64,000 nt of DNA. It comes from Hespellia stercorisuis DSM 15480. Its GTDB lineage: Bacteria > Bacillota > Clostridia > Lachnospirales > Lachnospiraceae. The DNA lies in NCBI RefSeq assembly GCF_900142165.1, contig NZ_FQZY01000012.1, forward strand, positions 35,761 to 99,760, read 5' to 3'. The translations under genes were made by a program, and so were the position numbers. Below are positions 43,951 through 52,541 of this stretch, piece after piece (positions within the stretch are counted from its first letter, which is position 1; each line of letters opens with the position of its first letter). Under the pieces are notes generated by a model that saw nothing but the letters and a program-made list of their open reading frames with translations, made no database searches and was not told the origin of the DNA.

Positions 43951-44348
43951 GGAAAAAGAAAAACAATCGCAGTTTCAAGTGAAGTCTCAAACAATGTCTT
44001 AATAGAAATCTCAAATGATGTTGTGGAGGATATCTCAAATGCCAGATACGCCAGTCCGCGCAGCGTACACAGATACTGGGCTGTTCAATCCGTATATGAA
44101 TTTACACAATCAGATATACACCCCATACTTGCATTTTATGGAAAAAAAGGGCATACTTATATTAGCATTGCGTTTTTTGGACGAGTACTCTTGGAAAATA
44201 TTTTTTATCAATAGTATTGTTGACCGGAAGACGTTGTACTGGCAATTTACGTTGCTCGGAATCCCGATGTGAGAATCGAAGGCGAGGAGACTTGAAATTC
44301 TCATATATCCGGGGTGTGCAGCGATGAAAGAACAAGGAGAGGCATAAT
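43951..44348. other. Gap between the PadR promoter and the M16C gene
   Basis: About 400 bp. Short open frames exist on the plus strand (43930-44214 and 44015-44272), but they have no ribosome site or recognisable protein character. GGAGAGG just before 44349 is the ribosome site of the next gene. I see no clear promoter or RNA. Confidence 0.5.
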
Positions 44349-47276
44349 ATGGATTTAACAAAATTGGGGTCATATGACTTAATAAAAGAAGAAGACTTAA
44401 AGGATCTGCAGTCAAAAGGGTATCTGCTGAGACATAAAAAAAGCGGTGCACGTCTGGTGCTGATGGAAAATGATGACGAGAACAAGGTGTTCACCATCGG
44501 ATTCCGTACACCGGCGGCAGACAGCACGGGGGTGGCGCATATACTGGAGCACTCTGTGCTCTGCGGATCCAGAGACTTTCCGGTGAAGGATCCGTTTGTA
44601 GAACTGGTGAAGGGGTCACTCAATACATTTCTGAATGCGATGACCTATCCGGACAAGACGGTCTACCCGGTGGCGAGCTGCAACGATAAGGACTTTCAGA
44701 ATCTGATGCACGTCTACATGGACGCGGTATTTTACCCGGATATCTACCGTCATGAGGAGACCTTCCGTCAGGAGGGGTGGAGCTACAAGCTGGACGACAA
44801 GGACGCACCGCTGGAATACAATGGGGTTGTGTACAATGAGATGAAGGGAGCGTTCTCTTCGCCGGAGGGAGTTCTGGATCGTGTGATCCTGAATTCTCTG
44901 TTTCCGGATACCACATATGCCAATGAGTCCGGAGGTGATCCGGAGGTGATCCCGGAGCTGAGCTACGAACAGTTCCTGCAGTTTCACAGCAGATATTATC
45001 ATCCTTCCAACAGTTATATTTATCTCTATGGCAACATGGACATGGAGGAAAAACTGAACTGGCTTGATGAGCAGTATCTGAATGCTTTTGACCGGATTAC
45101 AGTAGATTCTGAGATCAGAGAGCAGAAGAGTTTCCCGCAGATGCTGGAGCTGGAGAAAGCTTATTCGATCACCAGCGATGAGCCGGAGAAGGATAACACG
45201 TATCTTTCCTATAATAAGGTGATTGGGACCAGCCTGGATGAGAAGCTGTATCAGGCCTTTGAGATTCTGGACTATGCACTTCTTTCCGCGCCGGGGGCAC
45301 CGCTTAAAAAAGCGCTTGTGGAGGCTGGAATCGGAAAAGACATTATGGGCTCTTACGACAATGGAATTTACCAGCCGGTATTCTCTGTCATCGCCAAGAA
45401 TGCGAACGCAGACCAGAAGCAGGCTTTTGTGGATGTGATCGAGGGAACACTGCGCGCGATCGCGGACAACGGAATCGATAAGAAAGCACTGGAGGCTGGA
45501 ATCAATTACTTTGAATTTCGCTATCGAGAGGCCGACTTTGGCAATTACCCGAAGGGGCTGATGTACGGGCTTCAGATGTTTGACAGCTGGCTGTACGACG
45601 AGACGAATCCTTTCGTTCACCTGCAGGCAATCCCGGTGTTCCGTTTCCTGAAGGAACAGATCGGCAGCGGATACTTTGAAAAACTGATCCGGACCTATCT
45701 GCTGGACAACACCCACGGTTCCATCGTGATCGTAAAACCGGAGCGGGGACGCAGCGGCCGTCTGGACAGAGAACTGGAAGAGAAGCTGTCAGCTTACAAG
45801 GCAACGCTTTCCGAGGAAGAAATCGAGGATCTGGTAGCCCGCACAAAGGCACTGGCAGAATATCAGGATGCAGAGGATTCCAGAGAAGACCTGGAAAAAA
45901 TTCCCGTTCTGGAGCGGGCCGACATTACGCCGGAGACCGCACCAATCTACAACGAAGAACGAAAGGTGGGGGACATTCCACTCATTTACCATGAGGTGGA
46001 GACGAATGGAATCGGCTACATGAGCCTGATGTTCGATCTGTCAGGTGTTGCGGAGGAAATGCTCCCCTATGTGGGTATACTCCAGTCAGTCCTTGGAATC
46101 ATCGACACGAATCATTACGGATATGGAGAACTGTTCAACGAGATCAACGTCAGTACCGGAGGGATCGGAACCTCGCTGGAAATGTATCCGAATGCGGAGA
46201 AGGTGGCAGAAAAGGAATTTAAGGCCACATTTGAGATCAAAGGAAAGGCACTGTATCCGAAGATGTCGGTTCTCTTTGATATGATGCGGGAGATTCTGAT
46301 GGAATCGAAGCTGGATGACACCAAGCGGCTGAAAGAAATTCTCTCCATGAGCAAATCCAGACTGCAGATGCGTTTCCAGTCATCCGGTCATACGACGGCG
46401 GCACTCCGGGCACTGTCCTATGCGTCTCCGATTGAAAAGTTCAAGGACGACACGGATGGAATCGGCTTTTATGAGGTAGTAAAACAGATCGAAGAGCATT
46501 TTGAGGAAGAGAAGGAAATGCTGATCAGTCACCTGAAACGTCTGGCAGGAAATCTGTTCCGCGCAGACAATATGATGGTGAGCTTCACGGCCGCACGGGA
46601 AGGGCTGGAGGTGACCGAGAACGGCATCGAAGCGCTTTCAACAAGACTTGGAAAAGAGGCACCGGTGGGAGAAGAGCCTTGTGTGCTCCACTGCACGAAG
46701 AAGAACGAGGGCTTTAAGACCTCCTCAAAAGTACAGTATGTGGCGCGTGTAGGAAACTTCATCGATGGAGGAGCAGCCTATAATGGTGCGCTGCAGATAT
46801 TGAAGGTGATCATGAGTTATGAATACCTGTGGCAGAACATCCGTGTCAAGGGCGGGGCATATGGCTGTATGAGCAGTTTCAACCGCATTGGAGAAGGCTA
46901 CTTTGTATCCTACCGTGATCCGAACCTGAAAAAAACGATGGAGGTCTATGAGGGAGTCGTGGATTATCTGGAGAACTTCACCGTGGACGAGCGCGATATG
47001 ACGAAATATATCATCGGTACCATCAGCAACATGGATCGTCCGATGAACCCGTCCGCCAAAGGAGACCGCTCCATGAATCTCTATATGAACCATGTGTCTG
47101 CCGCCATGATCCAAAAAGAGCGCGAGCAGGTACTTTCAGCAACACAGGAGGATATCCGGGCGCTGGCAGATGTGGTAAAAGCAGTGCTGGCAGCAGATCA
47201 GATCTGCGTGCTCGGCGGAGAAGAACGAATCGAAGAAAACCGCGAGATGTTCCAGGAAGTCAAACAGTTAAATTAA
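44349..47276 (+). CDS. Insulinase-family (M16C, presequence-protease-like) metallopeptidase
   Basis: A 975-residue zinc peptidase made of fused M16 halves. The inverted zinc motif HILEH lies near residue 62 (VAHILEHSVLCGSRDF), with the more distant glutamate supplied by the EYNGVVYNEMKGAFSSPE segment. The M16C-associated linker and the C-terminal half (IRVKGGAYGCMSSF, YRDPNLKKT) are complete. Relatives degrade short unfolded peptides up to about 65 residues inside a closed chamber. No signal peptide, so it acts in the cytoplasm. It precedes era by about 80 bp. Confidence 0.93.
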   Translation: MDLTKLGSYDLIKEEDLKDLQSKGYLLRHKKSGARLVLMENDDENKVFTIGFRTPAADSTGVAHILEHSVLCGSRDFPVKDPFVELVKGSLNTFLNAMTYPDKTVYPVASCNDKDFQNLMHVYMDAVFYPDIYRHEETFRQEGWSYKLDDKDAPLEYNGVVYNEMKGAFSSPEGVLDRVILNSLFPDTTYANESGGDPEVIPELSYEQFLQFHSRYYHPSNSYIYLYGNMDMEEKLNWLDEQYLNAFDRITVDSEIREQKSFPQMLELEKAYSITSDEPEKDNTYLSYNKVIGTSLDEKLYQAFEILDYALLSAPGAPLKKALVEAGIGKDIMGSYDNGIYQPVFSVIAKNANADQKQAFVDVIEGTLRAIADNGIDKKALEAGINYFEFRYREADFGNYPKGLMYGLQMFDSWLYDETNPFVHLQAIPVFRFLKEQIGSGYFEKLIRTYLLDNTHGSIVIVKPERGRSGRLDRELEEKLSAYKATLSEEEIEDLVARTKALAEYQDAEDSREDLEKIPVLERADITPETAPIYNEERKVGDIPLIYHEVETNGIGYMSLMFDLSGVAEEMLPYVGILQSVLGIIDTNHYGYGELFNEINVSTGGIGTSLEMYPNAEKVAEKEFKATFEIKGKALYPKMSVLFDMMREILMESKLDDTKRLKEILSMSKSRLQMRFQSSGHTTAALRALSYASPIEKFKDDTDGIGFYEVVKQIEEHFEEEKEMLISHLKRLAGNLFRADNMMVSFTAAREGLEVTENGIEALSTRLGKEAPVGEEPCVLHCTKKNEGFKTSSKVQYVARVGNFIDGGAAYNGALQILKVIMSYEYLWQNIRVKGGAYGCMSSFNRIGEGYFVSYRDPNLKKTMEVYEGVVDYLENFTVDERDMTKYIIGTISNMDRPMNPSAKGDRSMNLYMNHVSAAMIQKEREQVLSATQEDIRALADVVKAVLAADQICVLGGEERIEENREMFQEVKQLN

Positions 47277-47278
47277 AT

Positions 47279-47312
47279 GTACGAAGGAGGAACCCGCCGG
47301 AGGCGGGGGGAA
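47279..47312. repeat. Small GC hairpin (CCCGC/GCGGG type), copy 3
   Basis: CCCGCCGGAGGCGGG is preceded by TGTACGAAGGA, as at 8046-8056. It lies in the leader of era. Confidence 0.5.
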
Positions 47313-47354
47313 CTCTGGTATCTGATAAAAAGAGGAAGAAAAGAAGGAGAATCT

Positions 47355-48287
47355 ATGCAGGAGAATACGCAGGACATGATGCAGGAAGATGCGCAGGACA
47401 ATTACAAATCAGGCTTCGCGACACTGATCGGAAGACCGAACGTGGGGAAATCCACGCTCATGAATCATCTGATTGGCCAGAAAATCGCGATTACATCCAA
47501 CAAACCACAGACCACGAGGAACCGGATCCAGACGGTGCTGACCACAGAGGAAGGGCAGATCATCTTTGTGGACACACCGGGGATTCACAAGGCGAAAAAC
47601 AAGCTGGGTGAATACATGGTCAATGTGGCAGAACGGACACTGAATGAGGTGGATGTCGTGCTCTGGCTGGTGGAGCCCGCCACGTTTATTGGTGCGGGAG
47701 AGAAGCACATCATCGAACAGTTGGCGAAGACGAAGACGCCGGTCATCATCGTCATCAACAAGATCGATATGGTGAAAAAGGATGAGGTGCTCCCGTGCAT
47801 CGCAGCGTACCAGAAGGCATGTGATTTTGCTGAGATCGTGCCGGTATCGGCGAGAAGTGGGGAGAACACGGAGGAACTGATCAAGGTGATCCTGAAGTAT
47901 CTTCCTTACGGACCACAGTTTTACGATGAGGATACCGTGACCGACCAGCCGGAGCGCCAGATCGTGGCGGAAATCATCCGGGAGAAGGCACTGCATTCCC
48001 TGAATGAAGAGATTCCCCACGGGATTGCCGTTGCAATTGACAGCATGAAGATGCAGAAGAAAGTGATGCACATCGATGCTACCATCATCTGTGAGCGGGA
48101 TTCCCATAAAGGGATCATTATCGGAAAGCAGGGTGCCATGCTGAAGAAAATCGGAAGTACGGCGCGGTTTGAGATCGAGCGGATGCTGGACTGTAAGGTC
48201 AATCTGAAGCTATGGGTGAAGGTACAGAAGAACTGGAGAGACAGCGATTTCCTGATGAAAAACTTTGGATATAAGGATGAGGATTAA
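47355..48287 (+). CDS. era: GTPase Era
   Basis: An essential GTPase that binds 16S rRNA during 30S maturation, 310 residues. The GTPase domain has P-loop GRPNVGKST near 29, switch region QTTRNRIQT, DTPGIH and NKID. The C-terminal KH RNA-binding domain contains GIIIGKQGAMLKKIGSTAR near 255. The start at 47355 follows AGAAGGAG. An N-terminal stretch rich in Gln/Asp (about 18 residues) is extra relative to short family members. recO follows after 3 bp. Confidence 0.95.
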   Translation: MQENTQDMMQEDAQDNYKSGFATLIGRPNVGKSTLMNHLIGQKIAITSNKPQTTRNRIQTVLTTEEGQIIFVDTPGIHKAKNKLGEYMVNVAERTLNEVDVVLWLVEPATFIGAGEKHIIEQLAKTKTPVIIVINKIDMVKKDEVLPCIAAYQKACDFAEIVPVSARSGENTEELIKVILKYLPYGPQFYDEDTVTDQPERQIVAEIIREKALHSLNEEIPHGIAVAIDSMKMQKKVMHIDATIICERDSHKGIIIGKQGAMLKKIGSTARFEIERMLDCKVNLKLWVKVQKNWRDSDFLMKNFGYKDED

Positions 48288-48290
48288 AAC

Positions 48291-49034
48291 GTGGATCAGA
48301 TTGTAGTGACGGGGATGGTGCTGTCGTCGGCACCCATAGGTGAATACGACAGACGGGTCGTGCTCCTGACGAAGGAACAGGGGAAGATATCCGCCTTTGC
48401 AAAAGGCGCGAGACGTCCCAACAGCGCGCTGGTTGGAGCCATCAATCCCTTTACCTTTGGTGAGTATACACTGTATGCAGGACGAAATTCATTTACCATG
48501 CAGTCCGCACATATCACCAATTACTTTGCAGAGCTTCGGGAGGACATGGAAGGTGCATATTATGGCTTTTATTTCCTGGAGCTGGCGAATTATTACGCAA
48601 AAGAAGCGAATGATGAGACACAGATGCTTAAGCTCCTTTACGTTACCATGCGTGCACTCGCGAAAAAAAGTATTCCGCGCAGACTGGTTCGCTGTATCTA
48701 TGAACTCCGTCTGATCTGCATCAACGGGGAAGGACCGCAGGTATTTCAGTGTGTAAACTGCGGGGACAGCACCAGACCGGCCGTGTTCAGTGCAAGAAAA
48801 GGCGGGCTGATCTGCAGCGAATGCAGTGGAGATGTGATCGATGGAATGGTCCTGGACAGCTCGACATTATATAGCATGCAATTTATTGAGAGCACAAAAG
48901 TCGAGCATTTATATACCTTCACCGTGAAGGAGGAGGTACTGGAACTTCTGGAGCGGATCATGAAGAGATATATGGACGTGTATGTGGAAAAAAGGTTCCA
49001 TTCACTGGAGATTTTGGAACAGTTAGATTTATAG
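48291..49034 (+). CDS. recO: DNA repair protein RecO
   Basis: A 247-residue RecF-pathway mediator that anneals ssDNA and helps load RecA. An N-terminal OB fold (VVTGMVLSSAPIGEYDRRVVLLTKEQGKISAFAKGARRP) is followed by a helical domain and a four-cysteine zinc site (CVNCGDS and CSEC). The start is GTG at 48291, with AAGGATGAGG at the end of era as ribosome site. The era-recO-glyS order is usual in Clostridia. Confidence 0.94.
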   Translation: MDQIVVTGMVLSSAPIGEYDRRVVLLTKEQGKISAFAKGARRPNSALVGAINPFTFGEYTLYAGRNSFTMQSAHITNYFAELREDMEGAYYGFYFLELANYYAKEANDETQMLKLLYVTMRALAKKSIPRRLVRCIYELRLICINGEGPQVFQCVNCGDSTRPAVFSARKGGLICSECSGDVIDGMVLDSSTLYSMQFIESTKVEHLYTFTVKEEVLELLERIMKRYMDVYVEKRFHSLEILEQLDL

Positions 49035-49079
49035 TTGGTGAAAAAAGTGGCATTATCGTGACATAATTCGATTGCATGC

Positions 49080-49108
49080 TTTACAAAACGGTACTTTACC
49101 GCTATAAT
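49080..49108 (+). promoter_or_regulatory. Promoter of glyS
   Basis: TTTACA (49080-49085) and TATAAT (49103-49108) are spaced 17 bp. The leader to the start codon is about 65 nt, too short for a T-box, and none is seen. Confidence 0.7.
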
Positions 49109-49176
49109 ATATGAAATTAATGCTTAGGCATTGTTTGTTTAAAATAATAATAAAAAGGAAATGTGAGGACAGTAAT

Positions 49177-50568
49177 ATGGTTGAAAAGACAATGGAAAAA
49201 ATTGTAGCTCTTGCAAAATCCAGAGGTTTTGTATATCCGGGATCTGAGATTTACGGAGGTCTTGCAAATACATGGGATTATGGTAACCTCGGTGTGGAAC
49301 TGAAAAACAATGTGAAAAAAGCATGGTGGAAAAAGTTCGTACAGGAAAGTCCTTACAATGTAGGTGTGGACTGTGCAATTCTGATGAACCCACAGACTTG
49401 GGTTGCATCCGGACATCTCGGCGGATTCTCAGATCCACTTATGGACTGTAAAGACTGTCATGAGAGATTCCGTGCAGACAAGATTATTGAAGACTACTGC
49501 GAAGAACACGACATTCCGTTAGAGGGAACTGTGGATTCATGGTCCAAGGAGAAAATGGTAGAGTTCATTGAAGAACATCAGATGCCTTGTCCGACCTGCG
49601 GAAGCCATAATTTTACAGATATCAGAGAGTTTAACCTGATGTTCAAGACCTTCCAGGGCGTTACAGAGGATGCGAAGAATATCGTATACCTCAGACCGGA
49701 GACAGCACAGGGAATCTTTGTTAACTTTAAAAATGTACAGCGTACCTCAAGAAAGAAAATCCCGTTTGGTATCGGTCAGATTGGTAAATCTTTCAGAAAT
49801 GAGATTACGCCTGGTAACTTTACATTCCGTACCAGAGAGTTTGAACAGATGGAGTTAGAGTTCTTCTGCGAGCCTGACACCGATTTAGAGTGGTTCAAAT
49901 ATTGGAAAGATTTCTGCCTGAACTGGCTGTATTCTCTGGGACTGAAGGATGACGAGGTTCGTTACCGTGACCACGACAAAGAAGAGTTGTCTTTCTACAG
50001 CAAAGCGACGACAGACGTAGAGTTCTTATTCCCATTCGGATGGGGTGAGCTCTGGGGAATTGCTGACAGAACAGATTATGATCTGACACAGCACCAGAAT
50101 ATATCCAAACAGGATATGTCTTATTTTGATGATGAGAAGAAAGAAAAGTATGTCCCATATGTCATTGAGCCGTCACTCGGCGCAGACAGAATGGTACTTG
50201 CATTCCTCTGCAGCGCATACGATGAGGAAGAATTAGAAGGCGGAGATACACGTACTGTATTGCATTTCCACCCGACACTTGCACCGGTCAAGATTGGTGT
50301 CCTTCCATTATCCAAGAAGCTGAACGAGGGCGCAGAAAAAGTATTTGCAGAATTATCCAAGACCTACAACTGTGAGTTTGATGACAGAGGAAACATCGGT
50401 AAACGTTACCGCAGACAGGATGAGATCGGAACACCGTTCTGCGTAACCTACGACTTTGACTCTGAGGAAGACCTGGCTGTTACTGTCCGTGACAGAGATA
50501 CCATGGAGCAGGAAAGAGTGAAGGTCGCAGATCTGAAAGAATACTTTGAGAAGAAGTTTGCGTTCTAA
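49177..50568 (+). CDS. glyS: Glycyl-tRNA synthetase (class II, homodimeric type)
   Basis: Charges tRNA-Gly. The 463-residue single chain (alpha2 type) has motif 1 region [22 protein letters not shown], two zinc-like CxxC pairs (CKDC and CPTC), motif 2 [14 protein letters not shown] and motif 3 [12 protein letters not shown]. The C-terminal anticodon-binding domain starts near 365 ([11 protein letters not shown]). The start at 49177 follows AAAAAGGAA. Codon choice resembles nifJ and ppdK, suggesting strong expression. Some genomes name this form glyQS or glyS. Confidence 0.95.
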   Translation: MVEKTMEKIVALAKSRGFVYPGSEIYGGLANTWDYGNLGVELKNNVKKAWWKKFVQESPYNVGVDCAILMNPQTWVASGHLGGFSDPLMDCKDCHERFRADKIIEDYCEEHDIPLEGTVDSWSKEKMVEFIEEHQMPCPTCGSHNFTDIREFNLMFKTFQGVTEDAKNIVYLRPETAQGIFVNFKNVQRTSRKKIPFGIGQIGKSFRNEITPGNFTFRTREFEQMELEFFCEPDTDLEWFKYWKDFCLNWLYSLGLKDDEVRYRDHDKEELSFYSKATTDVEFLFPFGWGELWGIADRTDYDLTQHQNISKQDMSYFDDEKKEKYVPYVIEPSLGADRMVLAFLCSAYDEEELEGGDTRTVLHFHPTLAPVKIGVLPLSKKLNEGAEKVFAELSKTYNCEFDDRGNIGKRYRRQDEIGTPFCVTYDFDSEEDLAVTVRDRDTMEQERVKVADLKEYFEKKFAF

Positions 50569-50596
50569 GAATTGTAATTGAAGATCAATGTCAGAT

Positions 50597-50630
50597 AAGG
50601 GGAACAGGCGTAAGCCTGTTCCTTTTGGAT
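50597..50630 (+). terminator. Rho-independent terminator after glyS
   Basis: Stem AAGGGGAACAGGC / GCCTGTTCCTTTT (one G-T pair) with a GTAA loop lies 29 bp after the glyS stop. Confidence 0.85.
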
Positions 50631-50878
50631 TTAATGCCGGGGAAAATCCCTGAACCGGGCCGGATAGAAACAGCAATAAATCTCATACTGTTTTTCTGTG
50701 AAAATAATATTTCTGTTATAAATTGAGAAAATGTACTATAATAAATAACATATGCGACGATTCAGAACGACATCAGTTTGTGCGTGTCCGATTTATCCGG
50801 TAAATGAAATGTGCAGGCGGTCAAAACAGCAGTTAAGTGGAACCGTTATGCCCGTGTACGCAGAACAGTCAGGTATGT
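50631..50878. other. Gap between glyS terminator and the CTAG repeat
   Basis: About 250 bp. A TATAAT box lies at 50737-50742 without a good -35 element. I see no gene or RNA here. Confidence 0.5.
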
Positions 50879-50934
50879 CTAGTACAGCGTACCGCAAGTA
50901 ATTCGGTCTAGTTATTTCGAGGACGCTGTACTAG
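50879..50934. repeat. 56-bp CTAG-bounded palindromic repeat, copy B
   Basis: Exact reverse complement of 9546-9601 over all 56 bases. It lies 42 bp before the M18 peptidase gene. Confidence 0.92.
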
Positions 50935-50976
50935 TTCTGAATGGTGACTAAAATGTAACAACAGGAGGAAAACAAA

Positions 50977-52362
50977 ATGGAAACAAAAAATCTGTGGGAA
51001 GTATATTCCGAGGAGCAGCTCGGAGAACTGGAGGAAGTAAACAACGGGTATCGTCGATTCCTGGATGAGGGAAAGACGGAGAGAGAAAGTGTGGAGGCGA
51101 CAGTTCGTCTGGCAAAAGAAGCCGGTTATGAGGATCTGCAGGATGTCATCGCGTCCGGTCGAAAACTGGCAGCCGGGGACAAGGTCTACAGTACATGCAT
51201 GGATAAGACCGTTGTACTGTTCCAGATCGGCACAGAGCCGATGGAAAAGGGAATGCGTATTCTCGGGGCTCATATCGATTCCCCGCGCATTGACCTGAAG
51301 CAGAATCCGGTATATGAGGATACCGGTCTGGCATATTTCGACACACATTATTATGGAGGAATCAAGAAATATCAGTGGGTGACCCTGCCCCTTGCCATTC
51401 ACGGAGTGGTTGCATTCAAGGACGGAACAAAGAAAAATATCATTATCGGTGAGGAGGAGTCGGATCCGGTATTTGTTGTGACAGATCTTCTGATTCATCT
51501 GTCGCAGGAGCAGATGGACAAGAAAGCAGACAAAGTGGTAGAGGGAGAAAATCTGGACCTTCTGATCGGCTCCAAACCGCTGGTGGGTGAGGAAAAAGAT
51601 GCCGTAAAAGCCAATGTCCTGAAGCTTTTGAAGGATAAGTACGGAATCGAGGAGGCTGATTTCCAGTCTGCGGAATTGGAGATTGTACCGGCAGGAAAGG
51701 CAAGAAACTGCGGTCTTGACAACAGTATGATCATGGCATACGGACAGGATGACAGAATTTGTGCGTATACGTCTCTGGCAGCGATGCTTGAGAAAAAGGA
51801 AGTGAAACAGACCGCGTGTTGTATTCTGGTAGATAAGGAAGAGATCGGGAGTGTGGGTGCGACTGGTATGCATTCCCGCTTCTTTGAAAACGCAGTGGCG
51901 GAGGTGATGGAACTGACCGGTCAGTTCTCTGAACTGAAACTGCGCCGTGCCATGGCGAACTCCCAGATGATTTCTTCTGATGTGAGTGCAGCCTATGATC
52001 CAATGTACAGTGCGGCCTACACGAAGAGAAGTGCCTCAGAATTTGGAAAAGGTCTGGTGCTCACGAAGTTTACAGGATCAAGAGGAAAATCGGGTTCTAA
52101 CGATGCCAATGCAGAGTATATAGCAAAACTGAGAAAAATATTCGATGACAGCCAGGTTACCTACCAGATGACAGAGCTTGGCAAGGTTGATCTGGGAGGC
52201 GGCGGAACGATTGCCTACATTCTGGCCAATTTCGGCATGGAGGTCATTGACGGCGGAGTGGCTGTTTTATGCATGCATGCACCCTGGGAGGTGGCAAGCA
52301 AGGCAGATGTGTATGAGGCGGTGAGAGGATACAGGGTATTTTTGGAAACGGAAACATTATAA
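50977..52362 (+). CDS. M18 family aminopeptidase
   Basis: A 461-residue metallo-aminopeptidase of the M18 family (aminopeptidase I type). Signature ligands are AHIDSPRIDLKQNP near 92 and the GLDNSMIMAYGQDDRICAYTSL segment. The DKEEIGSVGATGM catalytic glutamate pair lies near 290, and a C-terminal CMHAPWEVASK histidine completes the set. Acts on short peptides in the cytoplasm. AGGAGG precedes the start. It stands between glyS and ppdK as its own transcription unit. Confidence 0.92.
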   Translation: METKNLWEVYSEEQLGELEEVNNGYRRFLDEGKTERESVEATVRLAKEAGYEDLQDVIASGRKLAAGDKVYSTCMDKTVVLFQIGTEPMEKGMRILGAHIDSPRIDLKQNPVYEDTGLAYFDTHYYGGIKKYQWVTLPLAIHGVVAFKDGTKKNIIIGEEESDPVFVVTDLLIHLSQEQMDKKADKVVEGENLDLLIGSKPLVGEEKDAVKANVLKLLKDKYGIEEADFQSAELEIVPAGKARNCGLDNSMIMAYGQDDRICAYTSLAAMLEKKEVKQTACCILVDKEEIGSVGATGMHSRFFENAVAEVMELTGQFSELKLRRAMANSQMISSDVSAAYDPMYSAAYTKRSASEFGKGLVLTKFTGSRGKSGSNDANAEYIAKLRKIFDDSQVTYQMTELGKVDLGGGGTIAYILANFGMEVIDGGVAVLCMHAPWEVASKADVYEAVRGYRVFLETETL

Positions 52363-52420
52363 AGGAATCTCAACGGGAGTCCGCAAGCTGGTTTTCACAC
52401 ATTGTTTTCACCTAAAAGGC

Positions 52421-52449
52421 TTGACGAACTATGTAAAAACATATAAAAT
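52421..52449 (+). promoter_or_regulatory. Promoter of ppdK
   Basis: TTGACG (52421-52426) and TAAAAT (52444-52449) are spaced 17 bp; the leader is about 90 nt. Confidence 0.6.
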
Positions 52450-52541
52450 ATGATGTGCGGCCTGGTAATATTTTATACATGTTACACAAGCGGCACATTT
52501 TCATTTCATATGGCAAAATAAAATATAGGAGGTCATGAACA

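Noticed and set aside
43930..44272. Two short plus-strand open frames before the M16C peptidase gene
   Set aside because: They overlap each other in different frames, have no ribosome site, and the protein sequences show no recognisable pattern.
49035..49176. T-box riboswitch or glycine riboswitch before glyS
   Set aside because: The leader after the promoter is only about 65 nt, with no specifier-loop or antiterminator pattern and no tandem glycine aptamer.
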